The notes under the pieces were generated by a model that was given only the letters and a program-made list of their open reading frames with translations, did no database searches and was not told the DNA's origin. DNA of 64,000 nt from Paenibacillus abyssi (GTDB lineage Bacteria > Bacillota > Bacilli > Paenibacillales > Paenibacillaceae). The DNA lies in NCBI RefSeq assembly GCF_014640295.1, contig NZ_BMGR01000004.1:248001-312000 (forward strand). The letters run 5' to 3'. Of this stretch, positions 1-8,996 are shown piece by piece (position 1 is the first letter of the stretch; each line of letters opens with the position of its first letter). Made by a program: the position numbers and the translations under genes.

Positions 1-108
1 ATCTGATGAACCTTCGCCGTACGAGGTAGAAACGGGGAAGAATACAAACAATAGCAATGAGATAACCATCAAAACTTTGATATCATACAAACCATTTGTC
101 TTGTACAT
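1..108 (-). CDS. Secreted protein, N-terminal fragment (cut by window edge)
   Basis: Only the first 36 codons lie in the window. The ATG at 108 follows a strong ribosome binding site (AAGGAGG on the minus strand at 118-124, 9 bases away). The translation starts MYKTNGLYDIK and then has a hydrophobic run with LLLFVFFPV, ending in a plausible signal-peptidase site after STSYG. This looks like a Sec signal peptide, so the product is probably exported. Nothing identifies the mature domain. The 230 bases upstream are very AT-rich. Confidence 0.6.
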   Translation of the reverse strand, partial: MYKTNGLYDIKVLMVISLLLFVFFPVSTSYGEGSSD

Positions 109-124
109 CAATATCAACCTCCTT

Positions 125-342
125 AACAAGTGAAATGTTTAATTAGTTCTCACCAACCTCTTCTTTCTTGTTATTCTGTATAAAATTACTAATTATTGTT
201 ACAATGAACGTTATAAATCACTTAAAATTTATATTATATTATAAACTTATCCATATATTTTGAAGGCTGCTGGTTGATAGAGTTATATTATAAATAATAA
301 ACTAATTGTTATATTCACTAAACTTTATAAGTTAAATTAAAA
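125..342. other. AT-rich intergenic stretch
   Basis: About 220 bases between the secreted-protein start and the terminator of the exonuclease operon hold no convincing ORF. The composition is strikingly AT-rich compared with the roughly half-GC genes that follow, with several TATAAT-like words. On the minus strand TTGTAA and TATACA lie 16 bases apart and could be the promoter of the secreted-protein gene, but other choices are possible. Confidence 0.4.
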
Positions 343-374
343 GAACAGCTCTTCCAATAATGGATGAGCTGTTC
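343..374 (-). terminator. Rho-independent terminator of the ypcP operon
   Basis: A perfect 9-bp inverted repeat (GAACAGCTC at 343-351 and GAGCTGTTC at 366-374) reads on the minus strand as a stem-loop followed by TTTTAATTT. It lies about 50 bases past the stop codon of the 5'-3' exonuclease gene. Confidence 0.8.
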
Positions 375-424
375 CTTGTTCAGCCTGCAAAATGACCGTT
401 AAATGCCAATTAAGACGGATGGGA

Positions 425-1327
425 TCACCCAATCAGCTTAATCAAGCTGCCGAACTCCAGTTCCTCGAACTTGTTCACCACATTCGCCCGGTTCAGCGTC
501 CAGCGGCACTGCTGCAGCTCAATAGCGACAGGCGCATCGCAGCGGATGCGCGCCAAATCGCGTGACAGATGGAGCATCTCCAGATCCGCTTCGATCTTGG
601 CACGGATGCTTTTGGAAAGCTCCGGCAGACGCTCCAACATGATATCGATCGTGCCGTAATCTTGGATTAGCTTCAACGCTGTTTTCTCCCCGATGCCTTT
701 TACGCCCGGGTAATTATCGCTTGTGTCGCCCATCAAGCCTTTCAGATCAATGATCTGAGCCGGTGTTAGCTTGCGTTCCTCCAATAAAAATTGCGGTGTA
801 TACACTGCATAATTGCCATGGCCTTTTTTCATGATGACAACGGTGACCCGATCATCCACTAGCTGCAGCATATCATGATCGCCCGTTAACACGAATACTT
901 CTGCATCCTTGCTGTGGAACCTTGCAAGCGTCCCGATACAATCGTCGGCCTCAAACCCGGCAATCCCGACATTAGGGATCCCGAAGCTGTCCACAACCTC
1001 TTTCACCAGATCAAACTGCGGAATCAGATCGATCGGCGCTTCCGGCCGGTTCGCCTTGTAATTAGCGAACTGCTCTGTCCGAAACGTCGTGCTTCCCATA
1101 TCCCAGCAGCATACAATATGCGTAGGCTCGAACTTCTTAACGGCATCCCAGAAATACCGTACAAAACCGTGTACGCCATTCACTGGAATACCCGAGTTGG
1201 TGCGGCGGATTGAGCCCGTGAACGATGTGGCAAAGTATGCGCGGAACAAAAGTGCCATTCCATCCACCAACAGCAATCGGTTTGGTCTATCCGCCGCCTG
1301 CAACTCTATCTCCATCTCAACTTGCAT
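425..1327 (-). CDS. ypcP: 5'-3' exonuclease, YpcP-type (FEN/PolI N-terminal family)
   Basis: A 300-aa homologue of the 5'-nuclease domain of DNA polymerase I, existing as a free protein. Such proteins remove RNA primers and 5' flaps with divalent metal. Visible signatures are LLVDGMALLFRAYF near the N terminus, the acidic CCWDMG, FEADD and TGDHDMLQLV segments of the PIN-like metal site, and the helix-hairpin-helix GLMGDTSDNYPGVKGIGEKTA at about 195-215 that grips DNA. The start at 1327 follows a GGGGGAG ribosome binding site. It is the last gene of a minus-strand run and is followed by a terminator. Confidence 0.93.
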   Translation of the reverse strand: MQVEMEIELQAADRPNRLLLVDGMALLFRAYFATSFTGSIRRTNSGIPVNGVHGFVRYFWDAVKKFEPTHIVCCWDMGSTTFRTEQFANYKANRPEAPIDLIPQFDLVKEVVDSFGIPNVGIAGFEADDCIGTLARFHSKDAEVFVLTGDHDMLQLVDDRVTVVIMKKGHGNYAVYTPQFLLEERKLTPAQIIDLKGLMGDTSDNYPGVKGIGEKTALKLIQDYGTIDIMLERLPELSKSIRAKIEADLEMLHLSRDLARIRCDAPVAIELQQCRWTLNRANVVNKFEELEFGSLIKLIG

Positions 1328-1351
1328 TTCTTCTCCCCCGTTTCCCCAAAA

Positions 1352-2575
1352 CTAAAATTTCGGCATGTTTTGGTTCAATTCTTCGCGAATAAATCGCCCA
1401 ATCCGTCTGGCAGCCTCTACTAACCTTTCTTCCTCTTCTACCAATGCGATACGAACATAACCTTCCCCTTCTTGGCCGAAGGCATCGCCCGGTATGACCG
1501 CTACGCCCGTCTTGCGCAGCATTTCCTGGGAAATTCGACGGGATGTCCAACCATTCGACACCGCAGCCCCAGGAAGAGCCGCCCAGATAAACATGGTCGC
1601 CTTTGGCTTAGCCACGTTCCATCCCTCTTCACGCAATGCTTGCACGAAGCTGTCGCGCCGCCTCTCATACAGCGCACCCACCGGAGCCCCGACCCGCTCC
1701 ATATCCTCCTGCAGCGCCACGATTCCGGCCTGCTGTAGCGCATCAAAAACGCCGTAGTCGAGATTAGCCTTCAGATCGCGAAGCGCTCCGATCGCCTCCC
1801 GGTTACCGGTGAGAAATCCGATCCGGCAGCCTGCCATGTTAAAGCTCTTCGATAAGGAATGAAACTCCACGGCAATATCGAGCGCCCCGGGTACCTCCAA
1901 AATACTTGGCGGCCTGTAACCATCGAAGGCCATCTCGGAATAGGCCAGATCATGCACAACAAGCACGCCATAATGCTTCGCCATCTTAATCAGCTTCTCA
2001 AAGAACGGCAGCTCCGCTACCGATGAAACCGGATTGCTTGGGAAGTTCAGTAAAATGAATTTTGCTTTCCTCCATGACTCCTCTGGAATCGCATCAAGAT
2101 CAGGCAAAAAATCGTTCACTTCCCGCAATGGTACATAGATAGCTTCTACTCCGGCCACCGCTAATCCTGCCGCATAGATCGGATAACCAGGATCTGGCAC
2201 CAATACCGCATCTCCCGGGTTCGTAACCGCAAGCGCCAAATGAGCCAATCCGTCCTGAGAACCCATCAGTGCAAGCACTTCGTGATCCGGATCCAAGGAA
2301 ACCCCAAAACGGTGTTGCATCCATAGAGCCGCTTGTTCGCGAAAAGCCGCACTTCCCCGTGATGCCGGATATGCGTAACGATCCAGCCGCAGTACCTCTT
2401 CGCTTAACGCTCGCCTAACCCTATCCGACGGCGCCCGATCCGGGCTTCCGATGCCCAGATCGATCACATCCATTCCGGACTGGCGCGCTTCTTCCTTCCA
2501 TGACGCCACATCGGCAAATATCGCGGAGCCTAAACGCGGCAGCCGCTCGGACCGCCATTTTGTATCTGTAATCAA
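1352..2575 (-). CDS. Class I/II PLP aminotransferase (LL-DAP aminotransferase-like)
   Basis: A 407-aa fold-type I aminotransferase. The PLP lysine lies in HSLSKSFNMAGCR at about 240-252. Other family marks are the LGIGSPD substrate loop near residue 42, FPSNPV and VVHDLAYSE before the lysine, and the C-terminal arginine in EGYVRIAL. The closest named groups are DapL and MalY/PatB-like enzymes of Bacillota. Substrate cannot be read from sequence, so lysine or methionine-related transamination is only a guess. It sits 24 bases upstream of ypcP and 22 bases after the site-2 protease gene. Confidence 0.85.
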   Translation of the reverse strand: MITDTKWRSERLPRLGSAIFADVASWKEEARQSGMDVIDLGIGSPDRAPSDRVRRALSEEVLRLDRYAYPASRGSAAFREQAALWMQHRFGVSLDPDHEVLALMGSQDGLAHLALAVTNPGDAVLVPDPGYPIYAAGLAVAGVEAIYVPLREVNDFLPDLDAIPEESWRKAKFILLNFPSNPVSSVAELPFFEKLIKMAKHYGVLVVHDLAYSEMAFDGYRPPSILEVPGALDIAVEFHSLSKSFNMAGCRIGFLTGNREAIGALRDLKANLDYGVFDALQQAGIVALQEDMERVGAPVGALYERRRDSFVQALREEGWNVAKPKATMFIWAALPGAAVSNGWTSRRISQEMLRKTGVAVIPGDAFGQEGEGYVRIALVEEEERLVEAARRIGRFIREELNQNMPKF

Positions 2576-2597
2576 GCTGTTCCCTCCAATAATCGGT

Positions 2598-3671
2598 CTA
2601 TCGGATTGGCTCTACAACGCCGGAGGTTTGAATATGCCACATCATGAACAACAAGAAGAGGGCCAATCCGCCGTATGCAAAGCCATATTTCCACCGAACC
2701 GCAACCGGTACCTCATAGTAACGGTCATTCTCGTATTTTTCATAATCGACCCGTACATTAATCCGCAGCTGCTCACTGCCATCCTTTTCAAACCGTTCAC
2801 TTCCGGTAAGCTGCACTTTTTTCACAATACCCTGCAAAGGGAGTTCCATTTCCCCCCGGAAATTCAACGTCTCCCAATCAAAACGGACGATTTGTTCACC
2901 GCTTAGTTTGCTGTACGTCGTAAAGGGAAGCTCACGCGCATGCTGCTCGCCCGAGAAATACCACGCCGGCAGCCCCAACTGCTGAATATCAATCTCGTAT
3001 ACGCCTACCATATGATAGGGTTTGCCGCTCTTGCGGTAACGGAAAAATTTCTGATACAAATCCCAGGCAAACAGCGCCCAGATGATAAATAAAAGCGGGC
3101 TCTTCATGACGATGATAAGGACTGCGCCTCCGATCAGGCCAGGAACCCATAACCACCTGCTCACAGCCGTGGAAATCCGGCCGCCGTCAAGCGGATGAAT
3201 CGGCAGCAGATTGATCAGATTTATAAAAAAACCGACATTGGCCAGCACAAACAGAAAAGACATCTCCGTGATGAGTCCGGCAGCATATACGATAAGCGCG
3301 CCGATCGTACCAACTAGCGGACCGCCATACGCAATGTATGCCTCAGTAACTGCATCCTTGGGATGGCGCTTCATCGTAATCAACGCCCCGATAAACGGAA
3401 TAAACAAGGGCGCGCTGACCGGCAAGCCCTTTCTCTTCGCCGCAATAACATGTCCGAGCTCATGTACAAGAATCAGCAAAACTAAGCCTACCGCGAACCA
3501 AATCGGGCTTAACAGCGCATAAGCGCCCACGGTTACAGCCATACTGATCAGCGGACCTGCAAACTTACTAAGCGCGAGCAATAGGCTCTTGCCCTTTGTG
3601 ATGATAAAAAACAACACTGCACCCAAAATCCACCAAGGATTGCGCTTGTTTTGTTTACGTTTATCTGTCAC
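2598..3671 (-). CDS. Site-2 protease family zinc metalloprotease (M50)
   Basis: A 357-aa polytopic membrane protease. The zinc motif HELGH occurs in a transmembrane helix at about residue 90, followed by AAKRKGLP. The second M50 motif, HPLDGGR, is at about 160 and supplies the third metal ligand. Several hydrophobic segments make up the first 200 residues, and a hydrophilic domain of about 120 residues is followed by a final transmembrane helix (LALFLLFMMWHI). The start is GTG at 3671 with GGGAAG upstream. Members cleave substrates within the membrane or release peptides; the target here is unknown. Confidence 0.85.
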   Translation of the reverse strand: MTDKRKQNKRNPWWILGAVLFFIITKGKSLLLALSKFAGPLISMAVTVGAYALLSPIWFAVGLVLLILVHELGHVIAAKRKGLPVSAPLFIPFIGALITMKRHPKDAVTEAYIAYGGPLVGTIGALIVYAAGLITEMSFLFVLANVGFFINLINLLPIHPLDGGRISTAVSRWLWVPGLIGGAVLIIVMKSPLLFIIWALFAWDLYQKFFRYRKSGKPYHMVGVYEIDIQQLGLPAWYFSGEQHARELPFTTYSKLSGEQIVRFDWETLNFRGEMELPLQGIVKKVQLTGSERFEKDGSEQLRINVRVDYEKYENDRYYEVPVAVRWKYGFAYGGLALFLLFMMWHIQTSGVVEPIR

Positions 3672-3681
3672 GGCCGTCTTC

Positions 3682-4053
3682 TCACTTCCCCGAAGCCGAC
3701 CATACGCGGCTATATTCGTCTTCTTTAAAGCCGACCGTTACTTGCTCTCCATCGGAAACAACCGGACGTTTGATCAGCCTGCCATTCGAAGCCAGAAGCT
3801 TAATCTGCTCGTCTTCCGACATCTTAGGCAGCTTGTCCTTTAACTTCATTTCTTTGTAGACCTCGCCTGACGTGTTGAAAAATTTCTTCAATTCCAGGCC
3901 GCTTTTCTCCAGCCATCCACGTATGATTCCCTCTGACGGCGCCTGCTCGAAGAGGTCGTAAAGCTCCATTTCACGTTCATTTTCTTTCAGCCATTTCAAC
4001 GCATTGCGGCATGTGCCGCACTTCGGATAATAATAAACTTGTAATTTGCTCAT
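3682..4053 (-). CDS. ArsC/Spx-family thioredoxin-fold protein (YusI/YffB-like)
   Basis: A 123-aa protein of the arsenate reductase/Spx family. The redox-type CGTC motif (Cys13-Cys16 region) follows a beta strand QVYYYPK. The C-terminal half carries the conserved NGRLIKRPVV, typical of this family. It lacks other arsenic-resistance neighbours and is more like the uncharacterised YusI/YffB branch than true arsenate reductase or the RNA-polymerase-binding Spx. It is separated by only 10 bases from the downstream protease gene, so the two are probably cotranscribed. Confidence 0.8.
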   Translation of the reverse strand: MSKLQVYYYPKCGTCRNALKWLKENEREMELYDLFEQAPSEGIIRGWLEKSGLELKKFFNTSGEVYKEMKLKDKLPKMSEDEQIKLLASNGRLIKRPVVSDGEQVTVGFKEDEYSRVWSASGK

Positions 4054-4078
4054 CTTTAGTTGAAAGCCCCTTTATCTA

Positions 4079-5035
4079 TCATTTAAGTGTTGATAATAAA
4101 CGTTCCAGTTCCAGCAAATCCTCTGGAAGCTCCGCTTTAAACGAAATATTTTGCTTCGTATATGGATGTACAAATGCCAGCCGCTGCGCATGCAGTGCTT
4201 GGCGTCCTGCAGCGGCTTCCGCTTGCTCCGCCCAGCCAAGCTCCGCAAACTTGGGGTTGCCGTACATTTTATCCCCGATCAACGGACAGCCGATATGTTT
4301 CATATGCACGCGAATTTGATGGGTACGGCCGGTCTCTAGCTGCAATCGCACCAATGACGCACCGCGATCGCCGAAAACATGAACCGTTTGATAATGTGTA
4401 ATGGAAGGATATCCATCCGCCGTTACGATTCGGACATGCGGCATGTCCGGGTCACGGTCGATCGGAGCGTCAACGGTTCCATCACGCTGTTCTGGAGCGC
4501 CATATACAAAAGCGCAGTATTCCTTCTCGATCTCCCCGCGCTGCATCTGCTCCGACAGCTGTTGATGCACATATGGATTTTTGGCGATGGCGACCACTCC
4601 GGACGTTTCCTGATCGAGCCTGTGTATAGGCCGAAATCTAATCTTCTCTCCCCGTTCCATCCAATGATGAACAACGCCGTTGGCGAGCGTGCCCGTATAA
4701 TGGCCATGAGTCGGATGGACAATGATTCCTGCCGGTTTATTGATGATCAATAAATAATCGTCTTCATAAATAATATCTAGGTACATCGGCTGCGGTAAAA
4801 TATCATCCGACTGCTCCTGCTCCATACGTAACGCCAATACGTCGCCCGCATGGACCCTCTCCGATGTGTATACTCGCCGTCCGTTTAACATAATGCCTTC
4901 GTCCGTCAGCTTTAAACGTGACATCAGCTTGCGGGAGACGCCCAGCCGGCGCTCAAGGACCGTTCTCACCATTTTCCCTTCATCATCCGGTGTGATTTCC
5001 AAAGTAAGGGGAGCATAATATTGGGTATTTGTCAT
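4079..5035 (-). CDS. RluA-family pseudouridine synthase
   Basis: A 318-aa enzyme that isomerises uridine to pseudouridine in RNA. The N terminus (about 15-75) looks like an S4 RNA-binding domain (LGVSRKLMSRLKLTDEG...), and the catalytic domain holds the signature HRLDQETSG at about 137-145 with the catalytic aspartate. Later it has LETGRTHQIRVHM, also diagnostic. The rRNA site modified cannot be told from sequence. Its ATG overlaps the stop of the adenosyltransferase gene by four bases, so translation is coupled. Confidence 0.92.
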   Translation of the reverse strand: MTNTQYYAPLTLEITPDDEGKMVRTVLERRLGVSRKLMSRLKLTDEGIMLNGRRVYTSERVHAGDVLALRMEQEQSDDILPQPMYLDIIYEDDYLLIINKPAGIIVHPTHGHYTGTLANGVVHHWMERGEKIRFRPIHRLDQETSGVVAIAKNPYVHQQLSEQMQRGEIEKEYCAFVYGAPEQRDGTVDAPIDRDPDMPHVRIVTADGYPSITHYQTVHVFGDRGASLVRLQLETGRTHQIRVHMKHIGCPLIGDKMYGNPKFAELGWAEQAEAAAGRQALHAQRLAFVHPYTKQNISFKAELPEDLLELERLLSTLK

Positions 5036-5604
5036 TTGGATTTCCGGAACACCTCCGCGCTGCGTACATATTCGACATCCGCCATGCCTTGGCGTGCGTT
5101 TGCCGCTCTTGCAGCCGCGAAGAAAAAATCTGACAGCCGGTTAATATAGATCATCACTTCGGGATTGACGGGATGATGCTCCGCCAATGTGACGATGCGC
5201 CGTTCCGCGCGGCGGCATACCGTACGGCATACATGCAGCTGGGCGGACAAATCGCTTCCCCCGGGCAGGATAAATCGCGTAATGTCCGGCGCTTGGGCGG
5301 TATATTGATCGATCAACGATTCGAGCTCCACAGCAGGTTCGCCTGTCACTTTATAGACCGGCTGTTTTTCATCCGCAAAAGCAAGGTCCGAACCACAATC
5401 GAACAGCTCCTGCATAATTTGCTCGAGATGCTGCGCAAGATCGCTTAGATCACCGGATCTGGCTGCGAGCGCAGCGGCTTGGCCGGTATAGGCATTCAGC
5501 TCATCGATCGTTCCGTATGCTTCTACACGAATATCGTCCTTACGAACACGGCCCCCGATTAAGGAAGTCTGGCCTTTGTCGCCCGTCCGCGTATAAATTT
5601 TCAT
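5032..5604 (-). CDS. Cob(I)yrinic acid a,c-diamide adenosyltransferase, PduO type
   Basis: A 190-aa ATP:cob(I)alamin adenosyltransferase that attaches the 5'-deoxyadenosyl group to cobalt, making coenzyme B12. Family marks are the N-terminal MKIYTRTGDKGQTSL nucleotide loop, GTIDELNA at about 30, LPGGS at about 115, and the CRRAERR segment that binds ATP and cobalamin. It is the first gene of the run and overlaps the pseudouridine synthase gene by ATGA. No other cobalamin biosynthesis genes are nearby, so it may serve salvage. Confidence 0.92.
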   Translation of the reverse strand: MKIYTRTGDKGQTSLIGGRVRKDDIRVEAYGTIDELNAYTGQAAALAARSGDLSDLAQHLEQIMQELFDCGSDLAFADEKQPVYKVTGEPAVELESLIDQYTAQAPDITRFILPGGSDLSAQLHVCRTVCRRAERRIVTLAEHHPVNPEVMIYINRLSDFFFAAARAANARQGMADVEYVRSAEVFRKSK

Positions 5605-5672
5605 CCTTATTTTCTTCCCTTCCCTATTCGTATCCTAACTATATCATAATATTGCCGCGCCAAAAAAGAAAA

Positions 5673-5693
5673 GAAGCCCACTTGCCCGGCTTC
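5673..5693 (-). terminator. Terminator after the Spo0E-like gene
   Basis: GAAGCC (5673-5678) pairs with GGCTTC (5688-5693), and on the minus strand the stem runs into TTTTCTTTTTT. It lies 40 bases past the stop of the Spo0E-like gene. Confidence 0.75.
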
Positions 5694-5730
5694 AGGTTAA
5701 AGGTCACCATACAGGTGATAATCATACGAT

Positions 5731-5958
5731 TTATTTTCGCTTTTGCTTCATATACTCATTAATTTTGAGATCGAGCTTGCGGCTGATCTCGATGACAACC
5801 TCGGAATTAAAAGAGGCCTCTTGCAAATAAGTTTGTTCCATCACTCTGCGCAAATGGTAAATTTCGTCTTCCAGATTTCGAATTGAAGAGGATAACTTAC
5901 GAGACTTACCCATGCCTCGGTCATCAAACATAGACAACCCGTGATCCGCATAAGCCAT
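5731..5958 (-). CDS. Spo0E-family aspartyl-phosphate phosphatase
   Basis: A short helical-hairpin protein of 75 aa. The family motif S-x-x-L-D appears as SRKLDLKINEYM near the C terminus, preceded by a helix with LEDEIYHLRRVME. Spo0E-type proteins dephosphorylate Spo0A~P and delay sporulation. I place the start at the ATG at 5958 because the AAGGAGG at 5966-5972 is seven bases from it; a GTG at 5964 is too close to that site. A promoter lies upstream at 6037-6065. Confidence 0.85.
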   Translation of the reverse strand: MAYADHGLSMFDDRGMGKSRKLSSSIRNLEDEIYHLRRVMEQTYLQEASFNSEVVIEISRKLDLKINEYMKQKRK

Positions 5959-6036
5959 CGCCACCCCTCCTTGTCTGCATCCACTGTTACGACTTCATGC
6001 CCTTTGCTTATACAAATTATTCAAGATATTTGTTAA

Positions 6037-6065
6037 ATTATATCAAAATATCTCAGATTAAACAA
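6037..6065 (-). promoter_or_regulatory. SigA-like promoter for the Spo0E-like gene
   Basis: On the minus strand a TTGTTT -35 (6060-6065) and a perfect TATAAT -10 (6037-6042) are 17 bases apart, in the gap just after alaT. The start would fall about 70 bases upstream of the Spo0E-like ATG. Confidence 0.55.
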
Positions 6066-6071
6066 TTCATT

Positions 6072-7289
6072 TTACGACATTTTAATTTTATGGACAAAAT
6101 TCCCAATTTTATCAAGTGCCTCTGTCAGTTGGGATACCGATGTTGCATAAGAGCACCTTAGATAACCTTCTCCGCCTTTGCCGAATACATTGCCGGGGAC
6201 TGCTGCTACCTTTGCTTCCATCAACAGCCGTTCCGCAAATGTCTCCGAGGACAATCCCGTTGACTTGATGGATGGAAAGGCGTAGAAAGCGCCCTGCGGC
6301 TCGTGACATTCAAGGCCGATTTCGGTGAAACCTTTAACGACTAGACGACGGCGCTGGTTATACGATTCGACCATCCGTTTCATCTCATCCATTCCGTTCG
6401 TTAAAGCTTCCAATGCCGCCACTTGACCCATGACCGGAGCACACATGACGGTGTATTGATGAATCTTCAGCATGGCATTTATCAGATCCGGATGGCCGCA
6501 GGCATATCCCATGCGCCAGCCTGTCATGGCAAAAGCCTTGGAGAAGCCGCTAACCACAATCGTCCGGTCCTTCATCCCCGGAAGAGAGGCGAAGCTGACA
6601 TGATTGCCGCTGTAGCTAAGCTCTGCATATATCTCATCGCTGATCACTATGAGGTCGTTTTCCTCTACGATCTTAGCAATCGGCAGCCAATCCTCATAGG
6701 TCATAATCGCCCCGGTAGGATTGCTCGGATAGCAAAGGATAAGCAGTTTGGATTTCGGTGTAATGCTCGCCTTGAGCGATTCAGCCGTCAGCTTGAATTG
6801 ATCTTTGGCAAAGGTTTCGATGCCGACCGGAACACCGCCGCCAAGCGCTGTGATCGGTGAATAAGAAATATAACAAGGCTCGGGAACAAGAACCTCATCC
6901 CCTGGAGAGATCAAGGCGCGAAGCGCCAAGTCGATCGCTTCACTCCCGCCAACCGTCACCAGTATTTCCTTGGCTGGATCATATTCGACATGAAAACGGT
7001 CGTTCATATACTGGCCGATTGCTTCCCGCAGCTCAGGCGTGCCCGAGTTGGAGGTGTATTGTGTTTTTCCTGTTTCCAGTGAATATACGCATGCTTCCCG
7101 AACGTGCCAAGGCGTAACGAAATCCGGTTCGCCCACGCCCAGCGTGATCACATCCTTGCTCGCGCTGACCAAGTCAAAAAAGCGCCTAATACCAGACGGT
7201 GGAATTGCCCTCGCCCGAGGCGATAAGTAGTCAGACATCGAGGCACGGCGGGTAGCCTTGGAAGTTTGCAGTTCTTCGTCTTTAATCAT
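6072..7289 (-). CDS. alaT: Class I aminotransferase, AlaT-like alanine transaminase
   Basis: A 405-aa fold-type I PLP enzyme. The Schiff-base lysine is in VSGFSKAFAMTGWR at about 250; CYPSNPTG, ISDEIYAELSY and the C-terminal GEGYLRCSYA arginine are all present. It lies directly after a Lrp/AsnC regulator, as in Bacillus subtilis alaR-alaT (yugG-yugH), where the enzyme makes alanine from pyruvate. That synteny is the basis for the name; aspartate-type activity is the alternative. The ATG at 7289 follows AAGGGTG. Confidence 0.8.
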   Translation of the reverse strand: MIKDEELQTSKATRRASMSDYLSPRARAIPPSGIRRFFDLVSASKDVITLGVGEPDFVTPWHVREACVYSLETGKTQYTSNSGTPELREAIGQYMNDRFHVEYDPAKEILVTVGGSEAIDLALRALISPGDEVLVPEPCYISYSPITALGGGVPVGIETFAKDQFKLTAESLKASITPKSKLLILCYPSNPTGAIMTYEDWLPIAKIVEENDLIVISDEIYAELSYSGNHVSFASLPGMKDRTIVVSGFSKAFAMTGWRMGYACGHPDLINAMLKIHQYTVMCAPVMGQVAALEALTNGMDEMKRMVESYNQRRRLVVKGFTEIGLECHEPQGAFYAFPSIKSTGLSSETFAERLLMEAKVAAVPGNVFGKGGEGYLRCSYATSVSQLTEALDKIGNFVHKIKMS

Positions 7290-7306
7290 GGCGTTTCACC
7301 CTTATC

Positions 7307-7807
7307 CTATGGAGAAATCAACAGGCGCTGATCATCCTCATAATCTTCGAAGATAATTCCGTCCTGTTTGTATTTTTTCAATATAAAAAATGTTTTCGTT
7401 GATAACACAGCATCGATCGGCGACAATTTGTTCGAAACAAACGACGCCACATCCTTTAAGGTCTTCCCTTCAACCTCGACTAACAGATCATACGCGCCAG
7501 ACATCAAATAGACCGATTTAACTTCTGGATAGAGGTAAATGCGCTCCGCAATCCCTTCGAATCCGCGGCCCCGCTCGGGCGTAATTTGAACCTCGATAAG
7601 TGCGGTTACTTTCTCATCGCTCACCTTACTCCAATTAACCACAGTCGCGTACTTCACAATCACATGATCCTTTTCCAGCTCTTGAATCGCTTGTGTAACC
7701 TCTGCTTCGGGTACGTCAAGCATCGTCGCAATCAGATCCGGGCTGCGCCGCGCATCTTCCTTAAGCAGTTCCAATATGTCCGTTTTCAACTTCTCCACGG
7801 GCCTCAT
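7307..7807 (-). CDS. alaR: Lrp/AsnC-family transcriptional regulator AlaR
   Basis: A 166-aa Lrp-type regulator. An N-terminal winged helix (about 8-60) is followed by the RAM ligand-binding domain (VTALIEVQITPERG... then VYLMSGAYDLLVEVEG). It is 17 bases upstream of alaT and is likely its cotranscribed regulator, responding to an amino acid. The start is either the ATG at 7807, which is very close to AGAAGGGA, or a GTG three codons later. Confidence 0.85.
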   Translation of the reverse strand: MRPVEKLKTDILELLKEDARRSPDLIATMLDVPEAEVTQAIQELEKDHVIVKYATVVNWSKVSDEKVTALIEVQITPERGRGFEGIAERIYLYPEVKSVYLMSGAYDLLVEVEGKTLKDVASFVSNKLSPIDAVLSTKTFFILKKYKQDGIIFEDYEDDQRLLISP

Positions 7808-7872
7808 TCCCTTCTGCTAACGTCTTCGAACCATAATCTTTATATTACAACTAAATGTTCGTTCCTGCAAAG

Positions 7873-7900
7873 AAAAAAACCGCCTCTTGATAAGGGCGGT
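7873..7900 (-). terminator. Terminator after the DUF4397 gene
   Basis: Stem ACCGCC (7879-7884) with GGCGGT (7895-7900), followed on the minus strand by seven Ts (7873-7879). It isolates the DUF4397 gene from alaR. Confidence 0.85.
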
Positions 7901-7932
7901 CCAAACCGTCGATAAAGCCGAATGGCGAGCAA

Positions 7933-8871
7933 TTAAAGATCTGATAAGAGCAAGGTTTCAAGCGGCGGTCTGCCATTAAGACAGCCAAATACAATAACGG
8001 TGCGGACAGAATCCGGCGTCAGGGAAAGCTCCGGCACCTCGAGATCGGGCTCCCCAGTCCCTGCCGCGAACAGTTGAATCGTTGCCGCTCCCGCAGGCAG
8101 CGAAGCATATTCTGTTGCTTGCGGGATACCAACCTGCTTAAACAGAACAGCGCCCTGCTTTACTTTGATATCAACAGGTGGCGCATCAGGCGACAGGTGG
8201 ATGAACTTCAGTTTCGCCATCCCGGCTGCCGGTGCAGGATCGTCAATATAGGCGTAAAGCCTTAAATCCTTCTGTTTATTGCAGGCTGCAACCGTATACG
8301 AATGTCCCGATTGTACGTTTAGCGTTTGTGACAGGATCGGCCGATCCTTCTGGCCGGCTGGATAAAGATCAATCGTGTACTGGCCTGCCGTCACATTGCT
8401 ATATGGGACAATATCTTTATAAGCCAAATGATGTGCGGCCTGCTTTCCGTTGATATATACATCGACGTCAGCTGCATCAGGTGAAGCATGGATGATCCGC
8501 ACTCTTGATCCGGATATTTCCATCCGAATCGGCTGCGAGCCATAAGAAACATACGGGGACGCTGCCGCTTGACACGGAAACGGATCTCGCAGGGGGCCAT
8601 GACCGATGCCGGGCGGCATTCCAAATCCGGATGAATACGGGACAGATGATGAAGTCGCCTCGTAAGGGAGCCCTCCTCCGACCGAACTCATCGGGTAATC
8701 GAAAGGATCACCGGAACGCTCGATGTGATTGGCAAGCCTCATCAACCAATCGCAATGAAGCTTCATGTAATAGTTTGATTTGTCCGGATTGATATATCTG
8801 AAGTAATCCGACAGCATCCCGTACAGATTCGCTTTTTTCCAATACTGTATCGTCCATTCATTAGCATTCAT
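7933..8871 (-). CDS. DUF4397 domain protein (two repeats), sporulation-neighbourhood
   Basis: A 312-aa protein with an unusual N terminus of about 110 residues, rich in Gly, Pro, Ser and Tyr. Two DUF4397 units follow, each starting with RIIHASPDAADVDVYING (about 125) and LKFIHLSPDAPPVDIKV (about 220). No signal peptide or anchor is visible. The function of DUF4397 is not established. The gene is next to coat-protein genes, which suggests, without proof, a spore surface role. The start follows GAAGGAGGAG. Confidence 0.8.
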   Translation of the reverse strand: MNANEWTIQYWKKANLYGMLSDYFRYINPDKSNYYMKLHCDWLMRLANHIERSGDPFDYPMSSVGGGLPYEATSSSVPYSSGFGMPPGIGHGPLRDPFPCQAAASPYVSYGSQPIRMEISGSRVRIIHASPDAADVDVYINGKQAAHHLAYKDIVPYSNVTAGQYTIDLYPAGQKDRPILSQTLNVQSGHSYTVAACNKQKDLRLYAYIDDPAPAAGMAKLKFIHLSPDAPPVDIKVKQGAVLFKQVGIPQATEYASLPAGAATIQLFAAGTGEPDLEVPELSLTPDSVRTVIVFGCLNGRPPLETLLLSDL

Positions 8872-8947
8872 TCAAACAAGCTCCTCCTTCAACATACAGG
8901 CTCGTAGTATGGTTATGCTCCGCCCGTGTATTTCAGAAGATAAATAA

Positions 8948-8990
8948 GACCGGCCCAAGGTCCCGCAGGGGACAGGGTCGGTCGCCGGTC
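8948..8990 (-). terminator. Terminator after the CotF-like gene
   Basis: GACCGGC (8948-8954) pairs with GCCGGTC (8984-8990), with an inner GTCCC/GGGAC stem, and runs on the minus strand into TTATTTATC. It separates the CotF-like pair from the DUF4397 gene. Confidence 0.65.
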
Positions 8991-8996
8991 TGTCAA

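Noticed and set aside
3682-4053. Spx-family protein considered as true arsenate reductase
   Set aside because: No arsenic operon neighbours, and the sequence is nearer the uncharacterised YusI/YffB branch.
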